Of a stretch of 30,773 bases of DNA, positions 15,907 through 22,164 are shown one piece after another (positions within the stretch are counted from its first letter, which is position 1; every line of letters begins with the position of its first letter). Source of the DNA: Chloroflexota bacterium (lineage in GTDB: Bacteria; Chloroflexota; Dehalococcoidia; Tepidiformales; Tepidiformaceae); the NCBI GenBank assembly GCA_021823905.1, contig JAKALX010000004.1, forward strand, positions 1 to 30,773, read 5' to 3'. Both the position numbers and the translations under genes were made by a program. A model generated the notes under the pieces. That model searched no databases and was not told the DNA's origin. It worked only from the letters and a program-made list of their open reading frames with translations.

Positions 15907-16137
15907 CTAGCCTGACAACTTGATCGCGCGCACGTCGGCCAGAAGCTCTCGGGGCTCGCAACGAAGCGCGCCGGCCAGCCGACAGATGTTGACAAGCGAC
16001 ACGTTCCGGCGCCCGCGTTCGAGGCTGGACACGTACGTTCTGTGCAGGCCGCATTCCTCGGCCAGCTTCTCTTGGGACAGGCCCAACCGCTCTCGCCTAG
16101 ACCGGACCGTTGCCCCGAATACGACGCGCGCATCCAC
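15907..16137 (-). CDS. Restriction-modification controller (C) protein, XRE family
   Basis: 76 aa, a single helix-turn-helix domain. RRERLGLSQEKLAEECG followed by LHRTYVSSLERGRRNVSL and VNICRLAGAL is the hallmark of C proteins, which control timing of restriction gene expression. It converges on the MmeI-like gene with 17 bases between stops. The start is GTG 16137; no Shine-Dalgarno is seen, but TAGCGT ends nine bases upstream, fitting a leaderless transcript as reported for several C genes. Two C-boxes lie directly upstream (16161-16186). Unusually, the restriction gene is not in the same transcript as the C gene, so how it controls that gene, if it does, is unclear. Confidence 0.88.
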   Translation of the reverse strand: MDARVVFGATVRSRRERLGLSQEKLAEECGLHRTYVSSLERGRRNVSLVNICRLAGALRCEPRELLADVRAIKLSG

Positions 16138-16145
16138 CGGATCGC

Positions 16146-16186
16146 ACGCTAGGGGTTGATGACAATGGGTCTACAGACTATAAGTC
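16146..16186 (-). promoter_or_regulatory. C-protein promoter with two C-boxes
   Basis: On the minus strand, GACTTATAGTC (16176-16186) is a perfect C-box (GACT-N3-AGTC). Four bases later comes a weaker one, GACCCATTGTC (16161-16171). The pattern GACTTATAGTC plus a four-base spacer plus a second box matches the Esp1396I/AhdI-type operators known from C proteins. A -35-like TAGACC (16168-16173) overlaps the weak proximal box, followed by a 16-base spacer and -10 TAGCGT (16146-16151). A strong distal and weak -35-overlapping site is the known layout for activation at low and repression at high C-protein level. Confidence 0.85.
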
Positions 16187-16306
16187 ACATGTGAACTTTC
16201 GAGCGGTCGCTCCTGGTCACGTCAGGAGTGGCGATTCCCTGGAAAAACGGTCCATGCCCACTCGGAGGGAACGTGACCGGATCGAGTCACTGCGGCTGGT
16301 GACTCC

Positions 16307-16933
16307 GTGAACCGCAAGGTTTCGGTTTCGCTTCCCGTCGCTTTGCTCCTCGGGCTCTGTGCTCTCCTGGTGTGCGGCCTAGCGGTCACGCTCACGCTTC
16401 TTCTGAGCGACCAGAGCAGCGCTACTCACGATCCCGCCGATTCTTTCACCGTCGCGGCCCCCAGCGAATCCTCAGCAACAAATACGGCTATGCCTACCCT
16501 CGCCGCGGCGACGACGACTGTGCTCCCTACATCGACGCCGACGGCCGGTTACGAAGTGACTGCCGCGCCGGAGCCGACTCCCACTGAGGTTCCCGTGGCG
16601 CCAGCACAAACCCAGTCGCCTGCGCAGCCGATGCCGACTCCAACTCCGCCTCCGCCGACTCCCACTCCTGAGGACAAGCCATTGACCGATGCTGTGATGG
16701 TCAAGCGACTGGTCGGTGGTCTGGTTCTTCCGTCTCGCAAGACGTTCCGTCAGTGCGTCGATCAGTTCATTCCCAGCGACGCTCTTTACGAGCTTTACGT
16801 CAGTTCCTCGTACACGGGCAACGGCCTCTGGGTGGTCCAGTACCTCTACGGCGGCATCCCAAACCATGCTAGCGGCTACTACAACGAGCGAACGTCGGCG
16901 CTTATCCCCGGCGTAGTGCCGGCGGGCTGCTGA
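16307..16933 (+). CDS. Membrane-anchored protein with Pro/Thr-rich stalk
   Basis: 208 aa. The N-terminus has a basic start and one hydrophobic helix (about residues 9-34, LPVALLLGLCALLVCGLAVTL) that should anchor it outward. Residues 40-125 are a low-complexity Ala/Thr/Pro stalk (PTPTPPPPTPTP). A small C-terminal domain (about 130-208, KRLVGGLVLPSRKTFRQCVDQF ... VVQYLYGG) has two cysteines, one at each end, and no known family. The start is GTG at 16307; it overlaps, as GTGA, the stop of a short upstream frame. The following gene's ATG overlaps its stop (TGATG), so the two are translationally coupled. Confidence 0.75.
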   Translation: MNRKVSVSLPVALLLGLCALLVCGLAVTLTLLLSDQSSATHDPADSFTVAAPSESSATNTAMPTLAAATTTVLPTSTPTAGYEVTAAPEPTPTEVPVAPAQTQSPAQPMPTPTPPPPTPTPEDKPLTDAVMVKRLVGGLVLPSRKTFRQCVDQFIPSDALYELYVSSSYTGNGLWVVQYLYGGIPNHASGYYNERTSALIPGVVPAGC

Positions 16934-17583
16934 TGCCAGGACAACGTCAGAGCGCGGCGGTGACTTTTTCCGCATGCGCGGCCTTGGCGCTTCTCTTCGC
17001 CGCCTGCGGCAGCAAGGACGATGCCGCCGCTCTTCGTGCCGAGGTTGTTGCGCTTCAAACGCAGGTCGCCCAGCCAACGCCGGCACCGATCGAACCGACC
17101 GCAACGCCCGCGCCTCGGCCCACGGTCACCGCTACGCCGACTTCAAATGCGCCCGTCGAGGAAGCGTTCGCGGGAATTCAGGATGCAATTGGCTTGGCGA
17201 AGGGCCTCGCGTCCTACGCCTTCCCGGTCACCGTTCCCGGCCTCTCTCAGGAGATCCGCGATGACGCCTGGAAACACCTTAGCGACCGGTGCGACTCTGT
17301 CGGTGTCATTACTGGTACTGTCCCACACGGAGATCCACTTGGGTCCTTCGGCATGAACGGTCGCCATTGGGTTGGCGATCTCTGGCCGCCTGCGTACGCC
17401 CGTGTTGGAAAGGCCGTCATCAACCTATGTCTACAGGTGCAGGCTTACAACGCGGGACGCGACACATGGGCGTCCGTCGCTCAGTTCTTCCCCGGAAGAT
17501 ACCGAGAGATGAAGTCGGCGATCGATGCCCTCCCCGATGAGTCTAACGCCCAACTCCGACGGGCAATCGCAGCTCTACAGTAG
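16933..17583 (+). CDS. Putative lipoprotein with Pro/Thr-rich linker
   Basis: 216 aa. The N-terminal signal ends in a lipobox, ALLFAACGS with Cys at about residue 25, so the mature protein is probably lipid-anchored on the outer face of the membrane. A short coiled segment (AALRAEVVALQTQVAQ) and a Pro/Thr linker (about 49-72) lead to a C-terminal domain of about 140 residues with two or three cysteines (LSDRCDSVGVITGTV, VINLCLQVQAY) and no recognised family. It overlaps the stop of the preceding anchored protein, so the pair is likely made together. They may form a surface complex carried as island cargo. Confidence 0.78.
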   Translation: MPGQRQSAAVTFSACAALALLFAACGSKDDAAALRAEVVALQTQVAQPTPAPIEPTATPAPRPTVTATPTSNAPVEEAFAGIQDAIGLAKGLASYAFPVTVPGLSQEIRDDAWKHLSDRCDSVGVITGTVPHGDPLGSFGMNGRHWVGDLWPPAYARVGKAVINLCLQVQAYNAGRDTWASVAQFFPGRYREMKSAIDALPDESNAQLRRAIAALQ

Positions 17584-17678
17584 GCCACTGCGCCTCGCGC
17601 GTAGGTCATGTACGGTTTGTGCGACCGTCCCGTACGTGGTTACTGCAATTTCTGCACACGCTACCCGAACAGATGTAC

Positions 17679-17694
17679 TACAATTCGACCGAAT
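17679..17694 (+). promoter_or_regulatory. -10 box with overlapping inverted repeat upstream of antitoxin
   Basis: TACAAT (17679-17684) is a good -10 box, and the perfect inverted repeat ATTCG-AC-CGAAT (17683-17694) begins within it. Phd-type antitoxins usually repress their own promoter at such palindromes, so this is a candidate operator. The -35 is weak. Confidence 0.45.
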
Positions 17695-17714
17695 CGGCAG
17701 GGGGTCCGTAGACA

Positions 17715-17894
17715 ATGCGTAGGGTTGCCGTCAGCACCGCCCGCGACAAATTCACCGATCTCGTGAACGAAGTTGCATACACGAAAGAGCCCGTCACGCT
17801 AACGCGACGCGGCCGGCCGCTAGCGATCATCGTTCCGATGGCCCAGGGCGATGCCGCTAGCACTACCAAGACAGCAGGGCGATCGCCCGCATAG
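17715..17894 (+). CDS. Phd/YefM-family antitoxin, no adjacent toxin
   Basis: 59 aa. The sequence MRRVAVSTARDKFTDLVNEV continues with a KEPVTLTRRGRPLAIIVPM segment, which is the complete N-terminal DNA-binding and dimerisation fold of Phd/YefM antitoxins (start-strand, STARDKFTDLV helix, TRRGRPLAIIVP hairpin). A GGGGG Shine-Dalgarno lies about 10 bases upstream. The C-terminal toxin-neutralising tail is only about 15 residues. No Doc, YoeB or PIN toxin follows; the next gene, 73 bases on, encodes a NucS-like nuclease. It may be a remnant of a toxin-antitoxin pair, a solitary regulator, or a partner of the downstream genes. Confidence 0.82.
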   Translation: MRRVAVSTARDKFTDLVNEVAYTKEPVTLTRRGRPLAIIVPMAQGDAASTTKTAGRSPA

Positions 17895-17967
17895 AATGCC
17901 ACCCGGTAGAGGTCAGCCGAGCGTCCCGTAGTCAGGCCCTGACGGGCGGAGCGTGGAGGGACGGAGC

Positions 17968-19062
17968 ATGAAGAGGGCAATGGCCTGGTGGGTCCCGGCG
18001 AAGGGTAAACCGTTGCCCATGGCACCGGCATCGGTCGGGCTGGAACGAGATCTCGAGGACTGGATCGAGTCCGATGTAACGATCGCGGTGGACGATGTTC
18101 TGGTCATCGCGCGGCAGCCCATCACCGTGTGGGGAACGAGGCTCGACCTGTTGGGGATCGATGCGGAGGGCAATCTGGTCGTCTTGGAGCTCAAGCGGAA
18201 ACAGACGCTCCGTGACACCGTTGCGCAGGCGATAGAGTATGCCGCGTGGGCGTCCAAGCTCACGGCCGAGGCCGTACTCTCGCTGGCCGACGACAAGTTC
18301 GGTGGACGCGAAGAATTCGAAGAGGCATTCCGAAAGAAGTTCGAGACAGACTTACCGGAAGTGCTCAACGAGGCGCAGCGTATCGTTATCGTGGCGCCAG
18401 AAATCGACGATGTGACCACGACGGTCGTTGATTACCTCGCCACGGCCTACAAGATGCCGATCAACGCGGCCTGGTTCGATGTATTTGACCAGGCGGATGG
18501 AGAGCGGGTCCTGGTCAGGCTCACGGTCGTCGAGGAAGAGCGGGCACGACAGCGGCCCCCCACTGACCACCGCCCGCCGGCAAAGACGCTCGACGACATG
18601 CGTTCGCTCGCTCTCCAGAACAACGCTCTGGAGCCGCTGAACGAGCTGCTCCAGCTTCACGAGGTTCTCCCGTCACTTGCCATCTATCAGACCAACCTCA
18701 ACCTGCGCAAGAAGGCTCTGGATTACCCTTCCTACCTCGCGGGCATCTCCATCTACCCGAGTCAGCAGGGACACCCTGACTGCGTAACAATCGCACTCAA
18801 TCCATCCAATCTCGCGCGGGTCTTCGGCGCGACTGAAGAAGCGGCGACAGAACTCGTCGTGTCTCTCCGGAGCGCGCTTCCCACGGTCCCGACGACATGG
18901 ATCGGGTGGGAACGGTTCGAGGTCCGAACGGTGGACCAAGCGAGGACGGTTACTCAGCGACTCCGCGCGTTGGCACACGGGGGAGCCCAGGCCGCGCCGC
19001 TTCGGATCAATGGTGGCGGGTCTCAAACCGACGCGCCCAGCCCATTGCCAACAACGGTCTGA
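17968..19062 (+). CDS. DUF91/NucS-like PD-(D/E)XK nuclease
   Basis: 364 aa from the ATG at 17968, which has GGAGGG (17955-17960) seven bases upstream; a GTG at 17953 is less likely. Residues 24-95 match the DUF91/NucS endonuclease core: LERDLEDWIE, then ITVWGTRLDLLGIDAEGNLVV, with catalytic Asp60, Glu74 and Lys76 (LELKRK) and the downstream Gln88/Tyr91 helix (AQAIEYAAW). Mismatch nuclease NucS has this domain at its C-terminus; here it is N-terminal and followed by about 260 residues of different sequence, ending in a DUF-like alpha/beta region (PSYLAGISIYP, TTWIGWERFEV). So this is not housekeeping NucS. It overlaps in context with a metallopeptidase gene seven bases downstream. A role in defence is inferred from the island. 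Confidence 0.82.
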   Translation: MKRAMAWWVPAKGKPLPMAPASVGLERDLEDWIESDVTIAVDDVLVIARQPITVWGTRLDLLGIDAEGNLVVLELKRKQTLRDTVAQAIEYAAWASKLTAEAVLSLADDKFGGREEFEEAFRKKFETDLPEVLNEAQRIVIVAPEIDDVTTTVVDYLATAYKMPINAAWFDVFDQADGERVLVRLTVVEEERARQRPPTDHRPPAKTLDDMRSLALQNNALEPLNELLQLHEVLPSLAIYQTNLNLRKKALDYPSYLAGISIYPSQQGHPDCVTIALNPSNLARVFGATEEAATELVVSLRSALPTVPTTWIGWERFEVRTVDQARTVTQRLRALAHGGAQAAPLRINGGGSQTDAPSPLPTTV

Positions 19063-19069
19063 GGCGACC

Positions 19070-19699
19070 ATGTTTCGCTACCAGCCCCTTCTCTTCCAGC
19101 CCGTTCCATCGCTTCTCGGCTACTCGCTGTCCGAGCTCGTCGAGGAGACGCGGGCAGTGCATTTCCCGGACATCGAGGATCACATCGAGGTGAGGTTCGC
19201 CGCCGAGAGCCCTCTGGCCTACATCGCCTCCGCCTTCATGGGCAGGGATCGCCACCTTGTCGTCTTCCACCCGGTACTGAACAACCCGGGGACTCCTATC
19301 GAGGTGATCTGCTTTATCGCGAAGCACGAGCTGACACACCTGCGATGCCCGCCCCGCGTCGTCGATGGATGGTGGGAGATGCACCCGCCAGAGTTCTGGG
19401 AGCACGAGGCGGAGATCGGCCCGGAACGCCACGCAGTATGGGCGTGGACCCAGCGAGCCCTTGGCAAGTGCCTCAGCCACGACGAGCACGGCTTCCGAGT
19501 TAGCGGCCGGTGGCGAACCATGCGAGAGATGCGTCGCCCACCCTACACGCCATCGTTACCCTTCAACGGCGAGCGCTGGGAGCGGGTCTGTCCCGAGGGC
19601 GGCGCCCAGCTCCACCTCCCACCTGACTGGGTCAAACGTCCAATGCCGATCCAAGACCCGGTCTCCGGTCAAAGCCACCATCGCCCTCGGAGCCGCTGA
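19070..19699 (+). CDS. HExxH zinc metallopeptidase (YgjP/M48-like)
   Basis: 209 aa, ATG at 19070 with GAGG just upstream, seven bases after the nuclease stop. The active site is IAKHELTHLRC: His86, Glu87 and His90, followed after 14 residues by MHPPEFWEHE, where His105 may be the third zinc ligand. HELxHL ... H-x3-FW is the pattern of YgjP/WLM-type peptidases (M48 clan), which are known neighbours of restriction systems. No signal peptide is seen, so it should act in the cytoplasm. The tight spacing suggests one operon and a shared role with the nuclease, perhaps as its activator or regulator; this is inference. Confidence 0.75.
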   Translation: MFRYQPLLFQPVPSLLGYSLSELVEETRAVHFPDIEDHIEVRFAAESPLAYIASAFMGRDRHLVVFHPVLNNPGTPIEVICFIAKHELTHLRCPPRVVDGWWEMHPPEFWEHEAEIGPERHAVWAWTQRALGKCLSHDEHGFRVSGRWRTMREMRRPPYTPSLPFNGERWERVCPEGGAQLHLPPDWVKRPMPIQDPVSGQSHHRPRSR

Positions 19700-20134
19700 G
19701 CCGGCCATACGCGCGAAGCTGATTGTGTGGTTTCGGCGAGCGTCACGTACATGGACCCCCTGCCGGGGACGGAACAGGGGGATGCCTCTGGGCGACCCGG
19801 CCGGGTCAAGTCACGGGCCGCCGGTCGCTGGGCAGGGTCGCAGCCGGGCGCGAACAGGGAAAGTCCCATCGAGTTGCCTCTCGGCGCTGACGGCCACCAC
19901 ACGCAGCCACAGAGCCACTCTGCGGTTAGCGCCCCGGCAATCAGCCCCGAAGCGCGGCGTCCAATCCTCGTCAGCATTCACCCGATAATCTTCGAGAACA
20001 TGGTGAGCCTGCGTCTTCAAACGGTAGAACTCAGATTTGAACCTGCCTGTCTTGCCTGCCGAATTCGCGACAGTTATCGGGTGACTTTCCGGGTGCTACT
20101 CCGATAGGACGGCGCGGGCTACCATCCGGGGGTT
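19700..20134 (+). other. Intergenic region with two copies of the island motif
   Basis: 435 bases without a convincing gene; an open frame at 19727-20107 has no coding pattern or known relatives that I can see. TTCACCCGATAA occurs at 19977-19988 (plus) and its inverse GTTATCGGGTGA at 20073-20084, part of a 14-base sequence CAGTTATCGGGTGA (20071-20084) that is repeated inverted at 21976-21989. These match the candidate arm-type motif at the island ends. Confidence 0.6.
20120..20125 (+). promoter_or_regulatory. -10 box of a probable leaderless promoter
   Basis: TACCAT ends ten bases before the GTG start at 20135. The same hexamer precedes the start at 4552. A G-run (GGGGG) lies only three bases before the GTG, too close for a normal Shine-Dalgarno. 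Confidence 0.4.
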
Positions 20135-21844
20135 GTGGATTCCTCCGAGCTGACCGACATATTGGACCGCGGCGAGTCGCTCACGATCGAATTCAAGGCT
20201 GACCGCCATCTCGCCCTCACGGACGATGATCTCGCGGAGGTGGTGGTCTGTCTGGCCAACGGCGAGGGTGGCCTCATCCTAGGCGGCGTCGAAGACAACG
20301 GGAAGGTGACAGGGCTCGGCGCCAAGCGAGCCCGGGAAGACAGTGCACAGATTACAGCCATGCTGTTCAACAAGACTGAGCCGCCGCAGTCTTGCCGAGT
20401 CGATCGGGTTGCAACGTCCGACGGGGACGTGATCGTGGTATCCGTAGCTAAGGCGACCCGGGGGATCGTGGCTACAAGTGGCGGCAAGTGTGTGCATCGG
20501 GTGATGGGCACCAAGGGGCCGGAGTGCAAGCCGTTTCCGCCGAGCCAGCATGTTTCACGACTTACGGACCTGAATCTTCTGGATTACTCGGCGCACATCG
20601 TGCAGGGCACGACGATTGCCGACGTCGATCCCGTTGCGATGGGCAGACTGCGAAGTCTTCTCCGGGCGAGCGATGCAGCATTAGCAGAGCAGGGCGATGG
20701 AGAGTTGCTTCAGTCCCTGCAGCTTGCTGCCTGGTCGGCTGATGGGCCTCCGCCGCTGTATGTCGCCGGCCTACTTCTCGTGGGCTCGGAAGAAGCTATC
20801 AGGCGATACTTACCAACGCATCAAGTCGCTTTCCAGGTCATAGACGCCGATAGCCGCGTGGTGCGCAATGAGTTCTTGGGTGGACCGCTGCTTGTCGTCC
20901 TCGACCAAATGGAGACACGGTTCGACGCGCTCAACAACGAGGCAGAAGTTGAGATTGGCATGGTGCGGATTGGTATCCCTGACTACCCGCGGTCCTCATT
21001 TCGCGAGGGACTGCTCAACGCCCTTGTCCACCGCGACTATTCCCGTCTCGGGCCGATCCATGTCCAAATGCTCAGCGACCATCTGCTCATTGCTAACCCT
21101 GGTGGTTTTCCGGCGGGTGTGACCCTCGAGAACTTACTGGTCCATGAGCCCGTGGCACGTAATCCGCGCCTCGCCGAGACGCTGCTGCGCTTGGGATTGG
21201 TTGAACGAGCGGGACGCGGCATTGACCGCATCTACCTCAACCAGCTTCGCTCAGGTCGACCTGCCCCCGACTATTCTGAGTCAACTTCCGATGCCGTCAG
21301 ACTCCGGCTACCCGGTGGGGCACCATCTCTTCAGTTCGTCAAGTTCGTCGTTGAGGAAGAACGGAAGTCGCAATTCACTTTGGGCGAGATGCTGGTGCTC
21401 AACGCGCTTCATGAACAGCGCCGAATCACGTCCGCAGACGCCCAGCGCATGCTGCAAGTCAGCCCTGCGGTGGCCTCTGGCGTGCTGCGCCGTCTTACTG
21501 AGCGGGGCCTGGTTCGACGAGCGGCGGCTCGGGGCGCATACGCGCTTACTGCCTCGGTTTACCGCGGGCTCAATGCCGCTGCAGAGTACGTTCGAGGCAA
21601 GGACTACGAGAAGATCCAGCAGGTGGCAATGGTCGAGGAGTACGTTTCCGCTCATGGTCGCATCGTCCGATCGCAGGTCGCCGAACTCTGCCGCATCAGC
21701 TCGGGTGAAGCCAAGCGGCTCTTGGTGGCCATGTGCAAGGCCGAGCGTTTGGAAGTCGTAGGAGCTCGGCGGCAGGCGTACTATCGGGCAGGCTCAGCCT
21801 TTGGCCTTGGGGCCAAGAAAATTGGACTTGAGCCAAAGCACTAA
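20135..21844 (+). CDS. Schlafen/AlbA_2-domain protein with HATPase-like and winged-helix domains
   Basis: 569 aa. Residues about 10-130 form the AlbA_2 (Schlafen) domain: RGESLTIEFKADRH and ANGEGGLILGGVEDNGKVTG. The middle (about 280-385) has the HATPase_c_4 pattern of these proteins, FREGLLNALVHRDYS and HLLIANPGGFPAGVT with LVERAGRGIDRI. The C-terminal part has two winged-helix units (about 415-480 and 500-555). Such proteins are often annotated as RecG-like or transcriptional regulators; many lie in mobile elements, and Schlafen-domain proteins have been linked to phage defence. GTG 20135 is the only sensible start. The gene is the last in the island and is flanked by inverted copies of the 14-base motif. 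Confidence 0.85.
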   Translation: MDSSELTDILDRGESLTIEFKADRHLALTDDDLAEVVVCLANGEGGLILGGVEDNGKVTGLGAKRAREDSAQITAMLFNKTEPPQSCRVDRVATSDGDVIVVSVAKATRGIVATSGGKCVHRVMGTKGPECKPFPPSQHVSRLTDLNLLDYSAHIVQGTTIADVDPVAMGRLRSLLRASDAALAEQGDGELLQSLQLAAWSADGPPPLYVAGLLLVGSEEAIRRYLPTHQVAFQVIDADSRVVRNEFLGGPLLVVLDQMETRFDALNNEAEVEIGMVRIGIPDYPRSSFREGLLNALVHRDYSRLGPIHVQMLSDHLLIANPGGFPAGVTLENLLVHEPVARNPRLAETLLRLGLVERAGRGIDRIYLNQLRSGRPAPDYSESTSDAVRLRLPGGAPSLQFVKFVVEEERKSQFTLGEMLVLNALHEQRRITSADAQRMLQVSPAVASGVLRRLTERGLVRRAAARGAYALTASVYRGLNAAAEYVRGKDYEKIQQVAMVEEYVSAHGRIVRSQVAELCRISSGEAKRLLVAMCKAERLEVVGARRQAYYRAGSAFGLGAKKIGLEPKH

Positions 21845-22044
21845 GCCAGAAACGGAACAGATGTCCTGTTTCTAGAATCGAACAAACGTTCACAACGTCT
21901 ATCCTGTGCTTTGGACTTAGGCCAAACAAAGGCCAAACTGGCTCTGCACTGCGCGCTCTCTAGGCCCAAAGCAATTCACCCGATAACTGAGGCCGTTTCG
22001 CTCGCCGCCCCGCTCCTGCGGCCCTACCGCACCCGCCGCGCTAG
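21845..22044 (+). other. Island right end: hairpin, imperfect repeats, arm-type site
   Basis: A hairpin (21848-21873, AGAAAC...GTTTCT with one internal mismatch) directly follows the Schlafen gene; it lacks a U-tract but could end its transcript. TTGGACTTGAGCCAAA (21822-21837) and TTGGACTTAGGCCAAA (21911-21926) are near-identical direct repeats. The arm-type motif lies at 21975-21988. No gene is present. Confidence 0.5.
21975..21988 (+). promoter_or_regulatory. Candidate integrase arm-type site, right end
   Basis: TTCACCCGATAACT lies 56 bases inside the right core repeat. Related copies stand near the left core (9756, 9808) and at 19977 and 20071. The position and repetition fit a binding site for the integrase arm domain; the assignment is inferred. 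Confidence 0.45.
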
Positions 22045-22086
22045 TCCGAAGACAGATGCTCTATTCCACTGAGCTACAGCCGCACG
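22045..22086. repeat. Attachment-site repeat, right copy (attR), tRNA-Arg 5' fragment
   Basis: Exact copy of 9691-9732. On the minus strand it holds the first 39 bases of the tRNA-Arg (5' end to the anticodon loop) and then diverges into island sequence, so no tRNA can be made from it. To its right lies the host sequence that originally stood upstream of the tRNA. Confidence 0.95.
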
Positions 22087-22125
22087 CGCGAATGGCTCGG
22101 CCCGCCGCCGAAGCCCTCGCTCACA

Positions 22126-22155
22126 TGATGTGTCGCCAACCCCCGCGGCGGTCAA
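22126..22155 (-). promoter_or_regulatory. Probable original tRNA-Arg promoter, now displaced
   Basis: On the minus strand TTGACC (22150-22155) is a good -35, followed after 18 bases by a weak -10 (ACATCA, 22126-22131). It points at the tRNA 5' fragment in attR about 43 bases away. After integration it transcribes into the island rather than into the whole tRNA. Confidence 0.35.
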
Positions 22156-22164
22156 GTGCCGCCC

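Larger units (their letters stand above)
9691..22086. mobile_element. tRNA-Arg-integrated genomic island with defence genes
   Basis: The element is bounded by exact 42-bp direct repeats of the tRNA 5' half; unit length from repeat to repeat is 12,354 bp. The first gene inside is a complete tyrosine integrase reading inward from the tRNA. The cargo includes an MmeI-like restriction-modification enzyme with a C protein, an orphan Phd antitoxin, a NucS-like nuclease with a metallopeptidase, a Schlafen-domain protein and anchored surface proteins. No relaxase, coupling protein, phage structural gene or replication initiator is recognisable, so it is an integrative cassette that would need help for transfer. 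An excisionase is not obvious; the small protein at 11648 or the one at 11917 could serve. Confidence 0.92.

Noticed and set aside
19727..20107. Open frame of 126 codons between the peptidase and Schlafen genes
   Set aside because: No recognisable domain, no ribosome site, unusual composition, and it overlaps the repeated 14-bp motifs.
20135..21844. RecG helicase
   Set aside because: Schlafen proteins are often labelled RecG-like, but no helicase Walker motifs are present; only AlbA_2, HATPase-like and winged-helix parts are seen.
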